Origin: Scandinavium vulneris_A
GTDB lineage: Bacteria > Pseudomonadota > Gammaproteobacteria > Enterobacterales > Enterobacteriaceae
Direction: 5' to 3'
Length of the DNA: 64,000 nt
Assembly: GCA_046518185.1 (NCBI GenBank)
Contig: JBKGRZ010000001.1
Coordinates: 1,488,001-1,552,000 of the forward strand
The position numbers and the translations under genes were made by a program. Position 1 is the first letter of the stretch. Every line of letters begins with the position of its first letter. Positions 51,170-59,966 of the stretch are shown piece by piece. The notes beneath the pieces were generated by a model. That model ran no database searches, had not been told where the DNA came from, and saw nothing but the letters and a program-made list of their open reading frames with translations.

Positions 51170-52738
51170 ATGACAAGTAAAAAAATGGTCGCCCTGGTCG
51201 TCGCCGTGCTCACCCTCTCCGTCTTATTGCCGGTCACGCTCAGCGTATGGGTTGCACATTATCAGGCCAAAAAAGAGTTTACCCGCGATCTCAGTAACTA
51301 CGGCGAACGCGTGATTTTACGCGCCCAGCAGGTGGTGTCGCAGGCTAAATCCACCTTAAAAGAAATTGATACCTTTCAGGGCACGCCTTGCGGTCCGCTC
51401 CATCTACAGACCATGCGTCGGGCGGCCTATACCCATCGTGACGTACAGGAAGTGTTGTGGCTCAATGGTCTAAGACCGGAATGTTCCTCGCTGGAAAGCC
51501 ACAGCCGCAACGTAGAGTTCCCGCCCACTGACCGCCGCACCGATGACGGTTATCGCGTGTGGCTGACCGACATCAACGATCTCGGGATTCATCACTACAT
51601 GGTAGCGCTGGCAAGCGCCCATCATATGGTGATGATCGACCCCGGCTCTTTCATCGACGTAGTGCCGTTCGCGCCCTGGACCATCAACACCGTGCTGATT
51701 GGCAGCCGCACCGGCAGCCTCATTTCCAACAGTGCGCCGTTCGATATGCGCATCTGGCAGCAAGAGCACCCGCTCGGCGACCACACGTTTGCCCGCAACG
51801 GCATGCTTTATAATCTGCGGGATTACCCGGATATCGGCATTTCACAAATCATCTGGGCTCCCACCGGTCCACTGACCAGTAAATGGCATCAGCAGATGCT
51901 GATTTGGTTGCCGATCGGGGTGCTGATAAGCCTGCTTGGTGCCGGGCTTATCCTGCAAATGGTGCGCAATCTACAGTCGCCGTACCATCGGATGCTGGAT
52001 GCCATCAACAGTCGCGCGCTCGACGTTTACTACCAGCCGATTGTCTCCTTACGCAGTGGGAAAATAGTCGGGGCCGAGGCGCTGGCCCGCTGGCGACAGC
52101 CGGATGGCACCTTTCTGTCCCCGGATATTTTCGTTCCCCTGGCCGAGCAAAGCGGGCTGATTACCCGCCTCACCGGGCTGATTGTGGAAAAAGTGTTTGA
52201 GGATTTAGGCCCCTGGCTGAAGCAGCATCCCGACAAACACGTCTCGATTAACCTCGATCCGCAGGATCTGATTTCGGCAAAGCTGCCGTTACAGCTATCG
52301 CAGCAGCTGAACAAATGGGGTATTCCGCCGTCACAGGTGGCGCTGGAACTGACCGAACGTAGCTTTATCGATCTGAAAAACAGCGCCAGCACGCTGAGCC
52401 AACTCCGTCAGGCAGGTTATGCGCTGTATATCGATGACTTCGGGACCGGCTATTCCAGTCTGAGCTATCTGCAAAATCTCGACGTCGACATCATTAAAAT
52501 CGACAAATCGTTTGTCGATACCCTGGAGTTTAAGAACGTCACGCCGCACATCATCGAAATGGCGAAAAGTTTGCAGCTGGCGATGGTCGCCGAAGGCGTT
52601 GAAACTGAGGTCCAGCGCCGCTGGTTGTCCGAGCACGGTGTGCAGTTTGGTCAGGGCTGGCTGTTCAGCAAAGCCCTGCCGAAAGCGGAGTTTATGGCGT
52701 GGGCAGAAGACAACCTGCACCAGCCTGACGCCACGTAA
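51170..52738 (+). CDS. pdeB: cyclic-di-GMP phosphodiesterase with periplasmic CSS domain (PdeB/YlaB)
   Basis: 522-aa inner-membrane enzyme. Membrane helix 1 is near 7-29, followed by a periplasmic CSS-motif domain (RPECSSLES near 102) and helix 2 near 245-265. The cytoplasmic EAL domain keeps the catalytic signatures GAEALARWR, the NLDP metal site, DDFGTGYSS, KIDKSFVD and EGVET, so hydrolysis of c-di-GMP should be active. In E. coli CSS-type phosphodiesterases the periplasmic cysteines are redox-controlled by DsbA/DsbB. Convergent with ybaA; genomic position as in E. coli. Confidence 0.93.
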   Translation: MTSKKMVALVVAVLTLSVLLPVTLSVWVAHYQAKKEFTRDLSNYGERVILRAQQVVSQAKSTLKEIDTFQGTPCGPLHLQTMRRAAYTHRDVQEVLWLNGLRPECSSLESHSRNVEFPPTDRRTDDGYRVWLTDINDLGIHHYMVALASAHHMVMIDPGSFIDVVPFAPWTINTVLIGSRTGSLISNSAPFDMRIWQQEHPLGDHTFARNGMLYNLRDYPDIGISQIIWAPTGPLTSKWHQQMLIWLPIGVLISLLGAGLILQMVRNLQSPYHRMLDAINSRALDVYYQPIVSLRSGKIVGAEALARWRQPDGTFLSPDIFVPLAEQSGLITRLTGLIVEKVFEDLGPWLKQHPDKHVSINLDPQDLISAKLPLQLSQQLNKWGIPPSQVALELTERSFIDLKNSASTLSQLRQAGYALYIDDFGTGYSSLSYLQNLDVDIIKIDKSFVDTLEFKNVTPHIIEMAKSLQLAMVAEGVETEVQRRWLSEHGVQFGQGWLFSKALPKAEFMAWAEDNLHQPDAT

Positions 52739-52739
52739 A

Positions 52740-52766
52740 ACGGCTGGCGGCACGCCGCACAGCCGT
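52740..52766. terminator. terminator hairpin between pdeB and ybaA
   Basis: Long stem: outer CGGCTG/CAGCCG (52741-52746, 52760-52765) with inner GCGG/CCGC. It lies directly after the pdeB stop and 7 bp after the ybaA stop, so it can serve both genes. Confidence 0.7.
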
Positions 52767-52772
52767 ATACGT

Positions 52773-53126
52773 TTACTCGTCGAGGATCGGCGCGAAGCCG
52801 CCGTAAATCATCCGTTTACCGTCAAACGGCATACTTTCACCCATCTCCTTCATCCGCGGATCGGCCATCATCTTCGCGTTGGCCGCATCCCGGACCTCTT
52901 TCGACGGATACTCAATCCAGCTGAAAACCACTTCTTCGTTGTCTTCAGCTTTGACCGCCATGCGAAAGTCGGTCAGCTTGCCGTCGGGCACATCGTCTGT
53001 CCAACACTCGACCACGCGGGTTGCACCAAACTCCTTAAACAGCGGTGCCGCCTTTGCCGCCAGCGCCAGATACGCCTCCTTTTTGTCCGCAGGCACGGCA
53101 ACGACAAAACCATCAACATACTTCAT
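52773..53126 (-). CDS. ybaA: conserved protein YbaA (DUF1428)
   Basis: 117-aa cytoplasmic protein of the DUF1428 family (dimeric alpha-beta barrel fold), function unknown. It begins MKYVDGFVVAVPADKKEAYL and ends RMIYGGFAPILDE, near-identical to E. coli YbaA. The start at 53126 is supported by GGAGG 8 bp upstream and by length; the frame open to 53267 crosses into the lacZ 3' end and is rejected. It follows lacZ on the same strand after 62 bp. Confidence 0.95.
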   Translation of the reverse strand: MKYVDGFVVAVPADKKEAYLALAAKAAPLFKEFGATRVVECWTDDVPDGKLTDFRMAVKAEDNEEVVFSWIEYPSKEVRDAANAKMMADPRMKEMGESMPFDGKRMIYGGFAPILDE

Positions 53127-53188
53127 GAGATAACCTCCGAAGTGAACGGCGCGGCCAGCGGTTCTGACCGCATCCGGCGTTGATAAGT

Positions 53189-56100
53189 TTAGTCGCGACG
53201 CCAGCTGAACGCATAACGCACACGCCGGGTTGGCAACAGGAATTCCGACGACACGCTCGGACTCCACGAGTCATCGCCACCGACGCCCATATGGAATGCA
53301 TCCAGATTCAGCCAGCAGCCTGTCTCCTCGCGCAGCAAATGTTGATGGCTCACCTCGTGTAACTGCTGCTGGCTGTAGCGGCTCAGGCCAAAGTGGAACG
53401 AGCCCTGCCAGCGGTGCGCTCCATAGCGCAGTTCACGCGTGTCGCAGCGCAGCCCGTTTTCACTCGGGAATATATACGGCGTATGCAGTGCCTCGAGCGG
53501 CAAACTCCAGCGCCCATGACGGGCTGAAAGTTGCCTGTCCGGATAGTTTTCATGTGGCCCCAAACCCAGCCAGCTGACCTGCGAGGCTGACTCTGCCAAC
53601 TGACAGCTCAGGCCGATGCGCGCAGGCTCAGGGATATCATTCGCGACGGTAACATCGATGTCAGCATGCAGTTCACCGTGACCGTCGATACGCCAGCGTT
53701 TGTCGGAAATAAACAGCGCCTTCTGCTGATATTCCCAAACGTGACGGGTGATGATCACCACCTCATCGGCCTGTTCACGCGCCTCGCAGTGCAGCATTCT
53801 CGCGGTCATGGCATACAGACCGGCCGCCTTCCAGCGCTCAACCCAGGCATTCGGATCGATACGGGTGGCTTCGCTGACGCCGATATCGTTATCCAGCGGG
53901 GCGCGGGTGAAATTGTCGAGAACCGGTGATAGCAATGTGGGCTGCTCGTCATGCCACCACTGGCTCAAGTGTCCGCTGTCACGATTGAACTGCCAGCGCT
54001 GCGAGCCGTGGTTGACGATAAATGCCTCCGGGTTACGGACTAACTGCGGGGCAATGCCCTCGGCAGGTAACGCAGGCACCGCCAGCGGCCCTGGCAGCGG
54101 CCACTGATCCCAGGCGCAAAGGTGATTCGCCGCCGACCAGGCCGTCGCCTCTGACTGCCACACTTCCACGTTCAGCCAGATGTCTCCGGTATCCAGGCCC
54201 GGTGTGAAATTGCTGAGTTCAACCACCGTTTTCCCCTGTGGGGCCAGATCCAGCGTGACTTCGCCTTCGGCCAGCGTTTCACCGTCGTGCGCCAGCCACC
54301 AGCGCAGATGCTCGTTATCGCTGTGCCGGAACAGGTATTCGCTGCTGATTTCCACCCGCAGCGGTTGGACCGAATCCAATCGGAACTGGAAAAATTGCTG
54401 TGCGCGTTTGGCTTCGAACAGCGCCGGATGCGGGGTGCGGTCCGGGAACACCAGGCCATTCATGCAGAACTGGCGGTCATTCGGCGTGTCGCCAAAATCA
54501 CCGCCGTAGGCCCAAAAGGTGTTGCCGTCAGCGTCGGTTTTAGACAACGCCTGATCGACCCAGTCCCAGACAAAGCCGCCCTGTAAACGCGGAAATTCAC
54601 GGAACGCCTGCCAGTATTTGGCAAATCCGCCGAAGCTGTTGCCCATCGCATGGGCATATTCACACAAGATCAACGGCCGCGACTCCTGCGGCAGACCTAT
54701 CCACTTTTTCAGCGACCATTTCGGCACCGCCGGGAACGGCTGATCCTGGTCAACCCTGGCATACATCGGACAGACAATGTCGGTGGCCGCGGTGTTGGCC
54801 CCGCCGCCTTCGTACTGCACCGGCCGTGTCGGGTCGGTGGTTTTCAGCCAGCGATACAGCGCATCGTGGTTGGCCCCGTGACCGGACTCATTGCCCAGCG
54901 ACCAAATAATGATTGAAGGATGATTACGATCGCGGGCGACCATCCGCGTGACGCGCTCGCTCATCGCCGGAAGCCAGCGAGGGCAGTCGGCCAGACGGCT
55001 CATCGGCACCATGCCGTGGGTTTCGATATTGGCTTCGTCTACCACATATAAGCCGTAGCGGTCACACAATCGGTACCACAGCGGATGGTTGGGGTAATGC
55101 GAACAGCGCACGGCGTTAAAGTTATTCTGCTTCATCAGCAGAATGTCTTCGCGCATCGTGGCTTCATCCACCGCTTGTCCGGTCTGCGGGTGGTGCTCAT
55201 GGCGGTTGACGCCGCGAACCAGCAACGGCTGACCGTTGAGCGTCAGCAGGCCATTAACGATTGCCACCCGGCGGAAGCCCACATCGCAGGCTTCCGTTTC
55301 GAGCAGTGCGCCGTCGGCATCGAGCAGAGAGACAGTCAGACGATACAGGTGCGGAAGTTCGGCACTCCATAGCAACGGGTCATCAACCGGGATTTTCAGG
55401 CTCAGGCGCTCGGCCCAATGCCCGCGCTCATCGACAATCTCACTGCCCGGCGTTTGCCGCTGACGGCCGATTTCCACGCCATCGCGCCACAGCGCGGCCT
55501 CCACCTGGGTGTCGGCAAAGGCGTCACCTTCCAGGGTAACGTTCAGGTTCAGCACGCCGCGACTGAAATCTTCATTCAGATCGGTCGTCAGGTAATAATC
55601 AGCGATTCGCGTCGCGGGCTTATGCAGCAGCGACACATCGCGGAAAATCCCGCTCATGCGCCACATATCCTGATCTTCCAGATAGCTGCCGTCGCACCAG
55701 CGCAGCACCAGCACCGCCAGCCGGTTGCGTCCGGGCACCAGCATCGGGCTGAGATCGAATTCAGCGGGCAAACGGCTGTCCTGGGAATAGCCGACCCACT
55801 GCCCATTGCACCACAGATGAAACGCCGAATTCACGCCGTCAAAGATGATGCGTGTCTGCCCCTGCGCCAGCCAACTCTCTGGCACCTCAAACTCGCGGGA
55901 ATAGCAGCCGGTTGGGTTTTCAGCGGGTACCTGCGGGGGCGTGACCGGAATGGGATAGGTGACGTTGGTATAAATCGGGGTATCAAAGCCCTGCATCTGC
56001 CAGTTAGACGGCACCGGCATGGCGACAGAATCATCAAGAAAGCCAGTCAGCCATTCCTCAGGCACCGCCTCGGGAGCGCTAAAGAAATTAAACCGCCATT

Positions 56101-56272
56101 CGCCGTTGAGCAGTTGCCGGGCTGGCGAGGGCACATCACGCTGCGCCTCGTTTTCAGTACGCCAGCTAGACATGGGGGCATGGGCAGGCAAGCGATGCCA
56201 CTGCGTCACGCCGGGGTTTTCCCAGTCGCGACGAGCCAGTTGCAGGGCCAGAGTGGAAGGGGCAGATACCAT
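53189..56272 (-). CDS. lacZ: beta-galactosidase LacZ without neighbouring lac genes
   Basis: Glycoside hydrolase family 2 enzyme that splits lactose and makes allolactose. 1027 aa, collinear with E. coli LacZ: RRDWENPGVTQWHRLPAHAP at the start, acid/base glutamate in LGNESGHGANHDAL (E461 region), nucleophile in LILCEYAHAMGNS (E537 region), and GDDSWSPSVS near the end. The start at 56272 (MVSAPSTLALQL) has AGAGG 7 bp upstream; the open frame to 56455 is not used. There is no lacI, lacY or lac operator nearby. It lies 122 bp after yczE and 62 bp before ybaA, at a site where E. coli has no such gene. Confidence 0.95.
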   Translation of the reverse strand: MVSAPSTLALQLARRDWENPGVTQWHRLPAHAPMSSWRTENEAQRDVPSPARQLLNGEWRFNFFSAPEAVPEEWLTGFLDDSVAMPVPSNWQMQGFDTPIYTNVTYPIPVTPPQVPAENPTGCYSREFEVPESWLAQGQTRIIFDGVNSAFHLWCNGQWVGYSQDSRLPAEFDLSPMLVPGRNRLAVLVLRWCDGSYLEDQDMWRMSGIFRDVSLLHKPATRIADYYLTTDLNEDFSRGVLNLNVTLEGDAFADTQVEAALWRDGVEIGRQRQTPGSEIVDERGHWAERLSLKIPVDDPLLWSAELPHLYRLTVSLLDADGALLETEACDVGFRRVAIVNGLLTLNGQPLLVRGVNRHEHHPQTGQAVDEATMREDILLMKQNNFNAVRCSHYPNHPLWYRLCDRYGLYVVDEANIETHGMVPMSRLADCPRWLPAMSERVTRMVARDRNHPSIIIWSLGNESGHGANHDALYRWLKTTDPTRPVQYEGGGANTAATDIVCPMYARVDQDQPFPAVPKWSLKKWIGLPQESRPLILCEYAHAMGNSFGGFAKYWQAFREFPRLQGGFVWDWVDQALSKTDADGNTFWAYGGDFGDTPNDRQFCMNGLVFPDRTPHPALFEAKRAQQFFQFRLDSVQPLRVEISSEYLFRHSDNEHLRWWLAHDGETLAEGEVTLDLAPQGKTVVELSNFTPGLDTGDIWLNVEVWQSEATAWSAANHLCAWDQWPLPGPLAVPALPAEGIAPQLVRNPEAFIVNHGSQRWQFNRDSGHLSQWWHDEQPTLLSPVLDNFTRAPLDNDIGVSEATRIDPNAWVERWKAAGLYAMTARMLHCEAREQADEVVIITRHVWEYQQKALFISDKRWRIDGHGELHADIDVTVANDIPEPARIGLSCQLAESASQVSWLGLGPHENYPDRQLSARHGRWSLPLEALHTPYIFPSENGLRCDTRELRYGAHRWQGSFHFGLSRYSQQQLHEVSHQHLLREETGCWLNLDAFHMGVGGDDSWSPSVSSEFLLPTRRVRYAFSWRRD

Positions 56273-56394
56273 CGGGAAACCTCTTTGCGAAGCGTTCATT
56301 TTTTTCAAGAGAATGCACGGTTCACTTTGCGCGGTAAAGCACTCCGCGGTCAGGAAGCGAAGCGGGTCTCTTTTCTCCGTGAACGCTCGCAAAA

Positions 56395-57009
56395 CTAACT
56401 TAATACTTTTGCTTTTTGCACCACCGGGCGTGAGGCGGGTTGCACCCGGAACCACGGCAGACAGAGCTGGATCAGCGGGCCAATCGCCAGGGCGTAGACC
56501 AGGGTGCCGATCCCCACGCTGCCGCCGAGCAGATAGCCGATAATCAGTACCGTCAGTTCAATGCTGGTGCGAATCAGCCGTAATGACCAGCCGGTGCGGG
56601 CGTGGATCCCGGTCATCAGGCCATCACGTGGCCCGGGACCAAAGCCCGCGCCGATGTACATCCCGGTCGCCAGCGCATTCAGCACTACCGCCATCATCAT
56701 CAGCCCGGCTTTCAGCCAAAGCGCATCCGGCGTCGAGAGCACCGCCATCGTAGCGTTAGCAGCCAGTCCCAGCACGATAACGTTACTGATGGTGCCCAGA
56801 CCCGGGCGTTGACGGATCGGGATCCACAGCAGCAACACCAGCGCGCCGGTGATGATCATTACCGTGCCGATATCGAGCGAGAAAACGTTCCCGACGCCGA
56901 GATGAAAAACGTCCCAGGGATCGGCCCCAAGATTGGCGCAGATAAACATCCCGGTGGAAATCCCGTACAAGCAGAGCCCAACGTACAGTTGCAATAAACG
57001 GCGCAGCAT
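56395..57009 (-). CDS. yczE: YczE-family integral membrane protein
   Basis: 204-aa protein with about five membrane helices (LQLYVGLCLYGISTGMFI, then IGTVMIITGALVLLLWI, and others) and the family motif LGADPWDVFHLG near 39-50 and GPGPRDGLMTG. YczE/YyaS family members lack a defined biochemical role. The start at 57009 (MLRRLLQLYV) has GAGG 5 bp upstream. Divergent over 87 bp from a MocR regulator; yczE and its MocR regulator (YczR type) are a recurring pair in bacteria. It may be cotranscribed with lacZ downstream. Confidence 0.82.
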   Translation of the reverse strand: MLRRLLQLYVGLCLYGISTGMFICANLGADPWDVFHLGVGNVFSLDIGTVMIITGALVLLLWIPIRQRPGLGTISNVIVLGLAANATMAVLSTPDALWLKAGLMMMAVVLNALATGMYIGAGFGPGPRDGLMTGIHARTGWSLRLIRTSIELTVLIIGYLLGGSVGIGTLVYALAIGPLIQLCLPWFRVQPASRPVVQKAKVLS

Positions 57010-57049
57010 AAAAACCTCATCAGTGGTTGCTGAAAACCGCATCATCGTT

Positions 57050-57093
57050 AAAAATGGACTTATTATTAATGACCAGTTTTACAAAAGTGGACT
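57050..57093 (+). promoter_or_regulatory. direct repeat, probable MocR operator between yczE and the MocR gene
   Basis: AAAAATGGACT (57050-57060) and AAAAGTGGACT (57083-57093) are 11-bp direct repeats with one mismatch, starting 33 bp apart, that is three helical turns. MocR proteins commonly bind direct repeats of this kind. The second copy overlaps the ribosome-binding region of the MocR gene (ATG at 57097). Confidence 0.65.
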
Positions 57094-57096
57094 GCT

Positions 57097-58524
57097 ATGT
57101 CTCTGCGTCGTTCCGGTAGTCAATCGCTGGTGAGCCTGCTCGGTCACTGGCAGGAAAGCCCCTCCCGCACCCCACTTTGGCGTCAGCTCGCCGAAGCGCT
57201 GCGGCTGTTAATCCTTGATGGTCGTCTGGCGCTCGACAGTCGTCTGCCCGGCGAACGCGAACTGGCTACCGCGCTGAACATCAGCCGGACCACGGTGGCC
57301 AGCGCCCTCGCCCAGTTGCGGGATGAAGGTTATGTGCAGAGCCGCCACGGCAGCGGTTCGCGGGTGATTTTACCGGCGCAGCATCAGCAGGTGCCGACGC
57401 GGATGACTGCCGGGCAGTCGCTGGACCTTTCCACTGCCGCGCTAAACGCCGGGCCGGAAATCCATCAGGCCTACAGCCATGCGCTGGCTGCGATGCCGCA
57501 GCACTTCTCCAGTTCAGGCTACGATCAGCAAGGCCTCCCGGTGCTGCGCGAAGCGATAGCCCAACGCTATTGTGCACGCGGTTTACCGACCCGCGCCGAC
57601 GAAATCATGGTGGTCAATGGGGCGGTAAGCGGGCTGGCACTTATCCTGCGTCTGCTGGCTGGCCCCGGCGACCGCGTGGTGGTGGAAAGTCCCACCTATC
57701 CGCTGGCGATTGCCGCGATTCAGGGCGCCTCCTGCCGTCCGGTGGGCGTGACATTGCCCGCCGAAGGCTGGGATGTGGCAGGCCTGGCGGCAACCTTTGC
57801 ACAAACCGCCCCGCGTCTGGCCTATCTGATGCCTGATTTTCATAACCCGACCGGGCGCTGTATGGATGCCGCGACGCGTCAGCAGATTGCCGACCTGTCG
57901 GCCCGCACGCGCACCACGCTGGTGATTGACGAAACGATGGTCGACCTCTGGTACAACGCCCCGCCGCCCCCACCGTTAGCCGCATTCAATGCCGATGCGC
58001 CAGTGATAACGCTTGGTTCGACCGGAAAAAGTTTTTGGGGTGGTCTGCGTCTGGGGTGGATCCGCGCATCATCACGTACGCTGGCCTCGCTGGTGCAGGC
58101 CCGCGACACGATGGACCTCGGCTCACCGTGGCTGGAACAGCTCGCCACCGTCTGGTTACTGGAAAACGGGGACAGTTTTCTGCCACAACGGCGTCAGATG
58201 CTGGCCGCACGAAGGGACATGTGCAGCGCATTGATGCACGAGTATTTCCCGCAATGGCGTTACGCTCAGCCGGAAGGCGGCCTGTCGTTTTGGGTAGAAT
58301 TGCCGGGCATGCTGGCGACGCTGTTTGCCGCACGAGCAGAAAGCGTGGGGATTCATTTGGGCACTGGGACGCGTTTTGGCCTTGCCGGGGCGTTCGATCG
58401 CTGGATGCGGTTGCCGTTTACCCTGGAGGATGAAGCCCTGCGGATAGCGTTCAAAACCCTGCAACCAATCTGGAATTCTCTGAACGGTCAGCAGAATAAT
58501 TTACGTACAAGAAAAATAATCTAA
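57097..58524 (+). CDS. MocR-family regulator (YczR-like) with aminotransferase domain
   Basis: 475-aa fusion of a GntR winged helix (about 25-90, ERELATALNISRTTVASALA) and a fold-type-I aminotransferase domain. The PLP lysine is in LGSTGKSFWGGLRLGW, and PDFHNPTGRCMD is another domain landmark. The linker is short. It is paired divergently with yczE, the arrangement known for YczR, which controls yczE. The direct repeats in the shared promoter are its likely binding site and overlap its own translation start, suggesting autoregulation (inference). Confidence 0.87.
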   Translation: MSLRRSGSQSLVSLLGHWQESPSRTPLWRQLAEALRLLILDGRLALDSRLPGERELATALNISRTTVASALAQLRDEGYVQSRHGSGSRVILPAQHQQVPTRMTAGQSLDLSTAALNAGPEIHQAYSHALAAMPQHFSSSGYDQQGLPVLREAIAQRYCARGLPTRADEIMVVNGAVSGLALILRLLAGPGDRVVVESPTYPLAIAAIQGASCRPVGVTLPAEGWDVAGLAATFAQTAPRLAYLMPDFHNPTGRCMDAATRQQIADLSARTRTTLVIDETMVDLWYNAPPPPPLAAFNADAPVITLGSTGKSFWGGLRLGWIRASSRTLASLVQARDTMDLGSPWLEQLATVWLLENGDSFLPQRRQMLAARRDMCSALMHEYFPQWRYAQPEGGLSFWVELPGMLATLFAARAESVGIHLGTGTRFGLAGAFDRWMRLPFTLEDEALRIAFKTLQPIWNSLNGQQNNLRTRKII

Positions 58525-58621
58525 TAAAATAGCGATGAACCGATAGCGTGTAACGGCTCATCTAATACATCGTCCCTGACCGTCTGAAATGATTGTGTCA
58601 GTTTGAAATAAGACCGATATA

Positions 58622-58837
58622 TTAATGCTGGCGTGGGATGGGGAAACCTTTCACCGAAATAATAAAGCTGTCGCCGTCTTTCTTAATTTTAGCGCCAGTG
58701 TCGCACCAGTCTGACGCGATGCGAAAGAACTCATCACTGCCAACATTCCAGTTCAGACGGACATGCTTCACGTAGCCGGAGCGAAGCATTTCACAGGCTT
58801 CGCCATAGTTAGTTGCCGTTGAGAGTTGCTGTTTCAT
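58622..58837 (-). CDS. 71-aa protein, second gene of an RHH two-gene cassette
   Basis: Small soluble protein with one or two helices at the N-terminus (ATNYGEACEMLRSGYVKHVR) and a beta-rich C-terminal half (EFFRIASDWC, AKIKKDGDSFIISVKG). I do not recognise the family. Its ATG overlaps the stop of the upstream ribbon-helix-helix gene (ATGA), so the two are coupled. The RHH-first order and tiny size are what type II toxin-antitoxin loci show, but no toxin motif is visible. It lies in a variable stretch between a MocR gene and ffs. Confidence 0.65.
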   Translation of the reverse strand: MKQQLSTATNYGEACEMLRSGYVKHVRLNWNVGSDEFFRIASDWCDTGAKIKKDGDSFIISVKGFPIPRQH

Positions 58838-59082
58838 TTTCTCTTCTTCAGAAGTTTGCGTAATGCTTTGATTTCTTTAGGAGTAAGAGGGGAAGATTCT
58901 TCTTCGGTATGCTGACTGTCTACCTCGCCTTCGGATACTCCCGCCTCGGATGCGACTTCAAATGCCAGCTGCAGCAGCCGTTGCGTTGCTGCGCTTAGTG
59001 TCTCGTTATGCACTTCTGCATAATGCCGTAATTGTTCTTTTAGCGTTTCGTCAATTTTAACATTCAGAACTACCGTGCTCAT
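58834..59082 (-). CDS. ribbon-helix-helix (Arc/MetJ-type) DNA-binding protein, antitoxin-like
   Basis: 82 aa. The N-terminal strand and two helices read STVVLNVKIDETLKEQLRHY then ETLSAATQRLLQLAFEV, the RHH pattern. The C-terminal tail is acidic and then very basic (KALRKLLKKRK). The start at 59082 has GGGAAG upstream; an in-frame GTG two codons earlier is possible. It is coupled by a 4-bp overlap to the 71-aa gene. RHH proteins of this size usually autoregulate a toxin-antitoxin operon. Confidence 0.7.
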   Translation of the reverse strand: MSTVVLNVKIDETLKEQLRHYAEVHNETLSAATQRLLQLAFEVASEAGVSEGEVDSQHTEEESSPLTPKEIKALRKLLKKRK

Positions 59083-59298
59083 CGTCACACTTCCCGTTCA
59101 TTTAATTAACATAATTAATACACGAAGATGACAGGCCGATCCACAGATATATTTTTCTATGCCTGTATTAACACATTACCCGCAGTGATTGTCGGCCCAA
59201 TATATGACGATTACGTGACAGTAATATGTCAGTCATATGACAAGTGTTTATTTTTCTGGCGCAGAGCCGTATTAGCAGAAACAGGTCATGGGAACATT

Positions 59299-59330
59299 AT
59301 TGCGCAATACAGTCCTGTGCGTTGCGCAAT
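59299..59330. promoter_or_regulatory. two TTGCGCAA palindromes spaced 22 bp
   Basis: TTGCGCAA occurs at 59300-59307 and 59322-59329, centre spacing 22 bp (two helical turns), between the 3' end of the IprA-like gene and the RHH cassette. The repeat unit extends to ATTGCGCAATA in the first copy. The regulator is unknown to me. Confidence 0.4.
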
Positions 59331-59342
59331 AGATGACAAACG

Positions 59343-59966
59343 TTAGTCCGGCAGGTTATTAATTCGTAATTGATACCCTCCCCGATGGTAGTCAATATAC
59401 TTATGCTTTTTTAACCATGAAACAACATTGAGAATACTACTTCGTGACAACCCGGTACGTTCCTGAATATAGCTGAGAATATTGATCCGATGCTTTTGTT
59501 CTTCCGGTAATTGATCCATCTCTTGCAGATACTGATAGACAACTGGCGGGGTGCGTTGATTAACAATCTGTAAATCGCGATACACCATATAGGTGGTGTG
59601 ATAAATCGATAACTCTGCCATTGCGCGCCATAAGTTTAATCGTTCGATCTCGGAAACGGCCTGCTTAGCGTCTACTCGAATCAGCGTAGATTCTGTTTCT
59701 GCTCGTATTTGGTTACTGCGGATAGGCCAAAACATTTCCGTAAAACCAAGTACATGCGGCTCGCACGTTGAGCCGAGAAGCAATCCATCAGAGAGTCTTA
59801 ATACTGAAACTTCACCCTCAACCACCAGATAGATATAAGGCTTCTCACGCGTTCCCCAGCCAATTCTTTTTCGCGCAATAACCTGAATTCGATCGCCTAA
59901 AGGCTGCAAGGCATTGATTAAGGTGTTAATAGCTTTATCGGGACGTTTTGGCGGACAAATCACCAT
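59343..59966 (-). CDS. winged-helix regulator of the IprA (YaiV)-like family
   Basis: 207-aa protein with an N-terminal cyclic-nucleotide-binding-like jelly roll (about 20-110, YLVVEGEVSVLRLSDGLLLG). The C-terminal helix-turn-helix (RINILSYIQERTGLSRSSIL, about 165-185) ends YQLRINNLPD. The pattern and C-terminus resemble E. coli IprA (YaiV), which affects salt and peroxide resistance; no conserved iron-sulphur cysteine cluster is seen. It reads away from ffs and towards the RHH cassette. Target genes unknown. Confidence 0.75.
   Translation of the reverse strand: MVICPPKRPDKAINTLINALQPLGDRIQVIARKRIGWGTREKPYIYLVVEGEVSVLRLSDGLLLGSTCEPHVLGFTEMFWPIRSNQIRAETESTLIRVDAKQAVSEIERLNLWRAMAELSIYHTTYMVYRDLQIVNQRTPPVVYQYLQEMDQLPEEQKHRINILSYIQERTGLSRSSILNVVSWLKKHKYIDYHRGGYQLRINNLPD

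Noticed and set aside
53189..56272. Possible EbgA instead of LacZ
   Set aside because: Collinearity and motifs (RRDWENPGVTQ start, LacZ-type C-terminus) match LacZ throughout, and no ebgC-like partner follows.
55418..56398. A 326-codon plus-strand open frame
   Set aside because: It is antisense to lacZ, whose protein is unmistakable; long antisense frames are expected in GC-rich coding DNA.
59128..59346. A 72-codon plus-strand open frame
   Set aside because: No ribosome-binding site or recognisable sequence, and it runs through the palindromic region and into the 3' end of the IprA-like gene.
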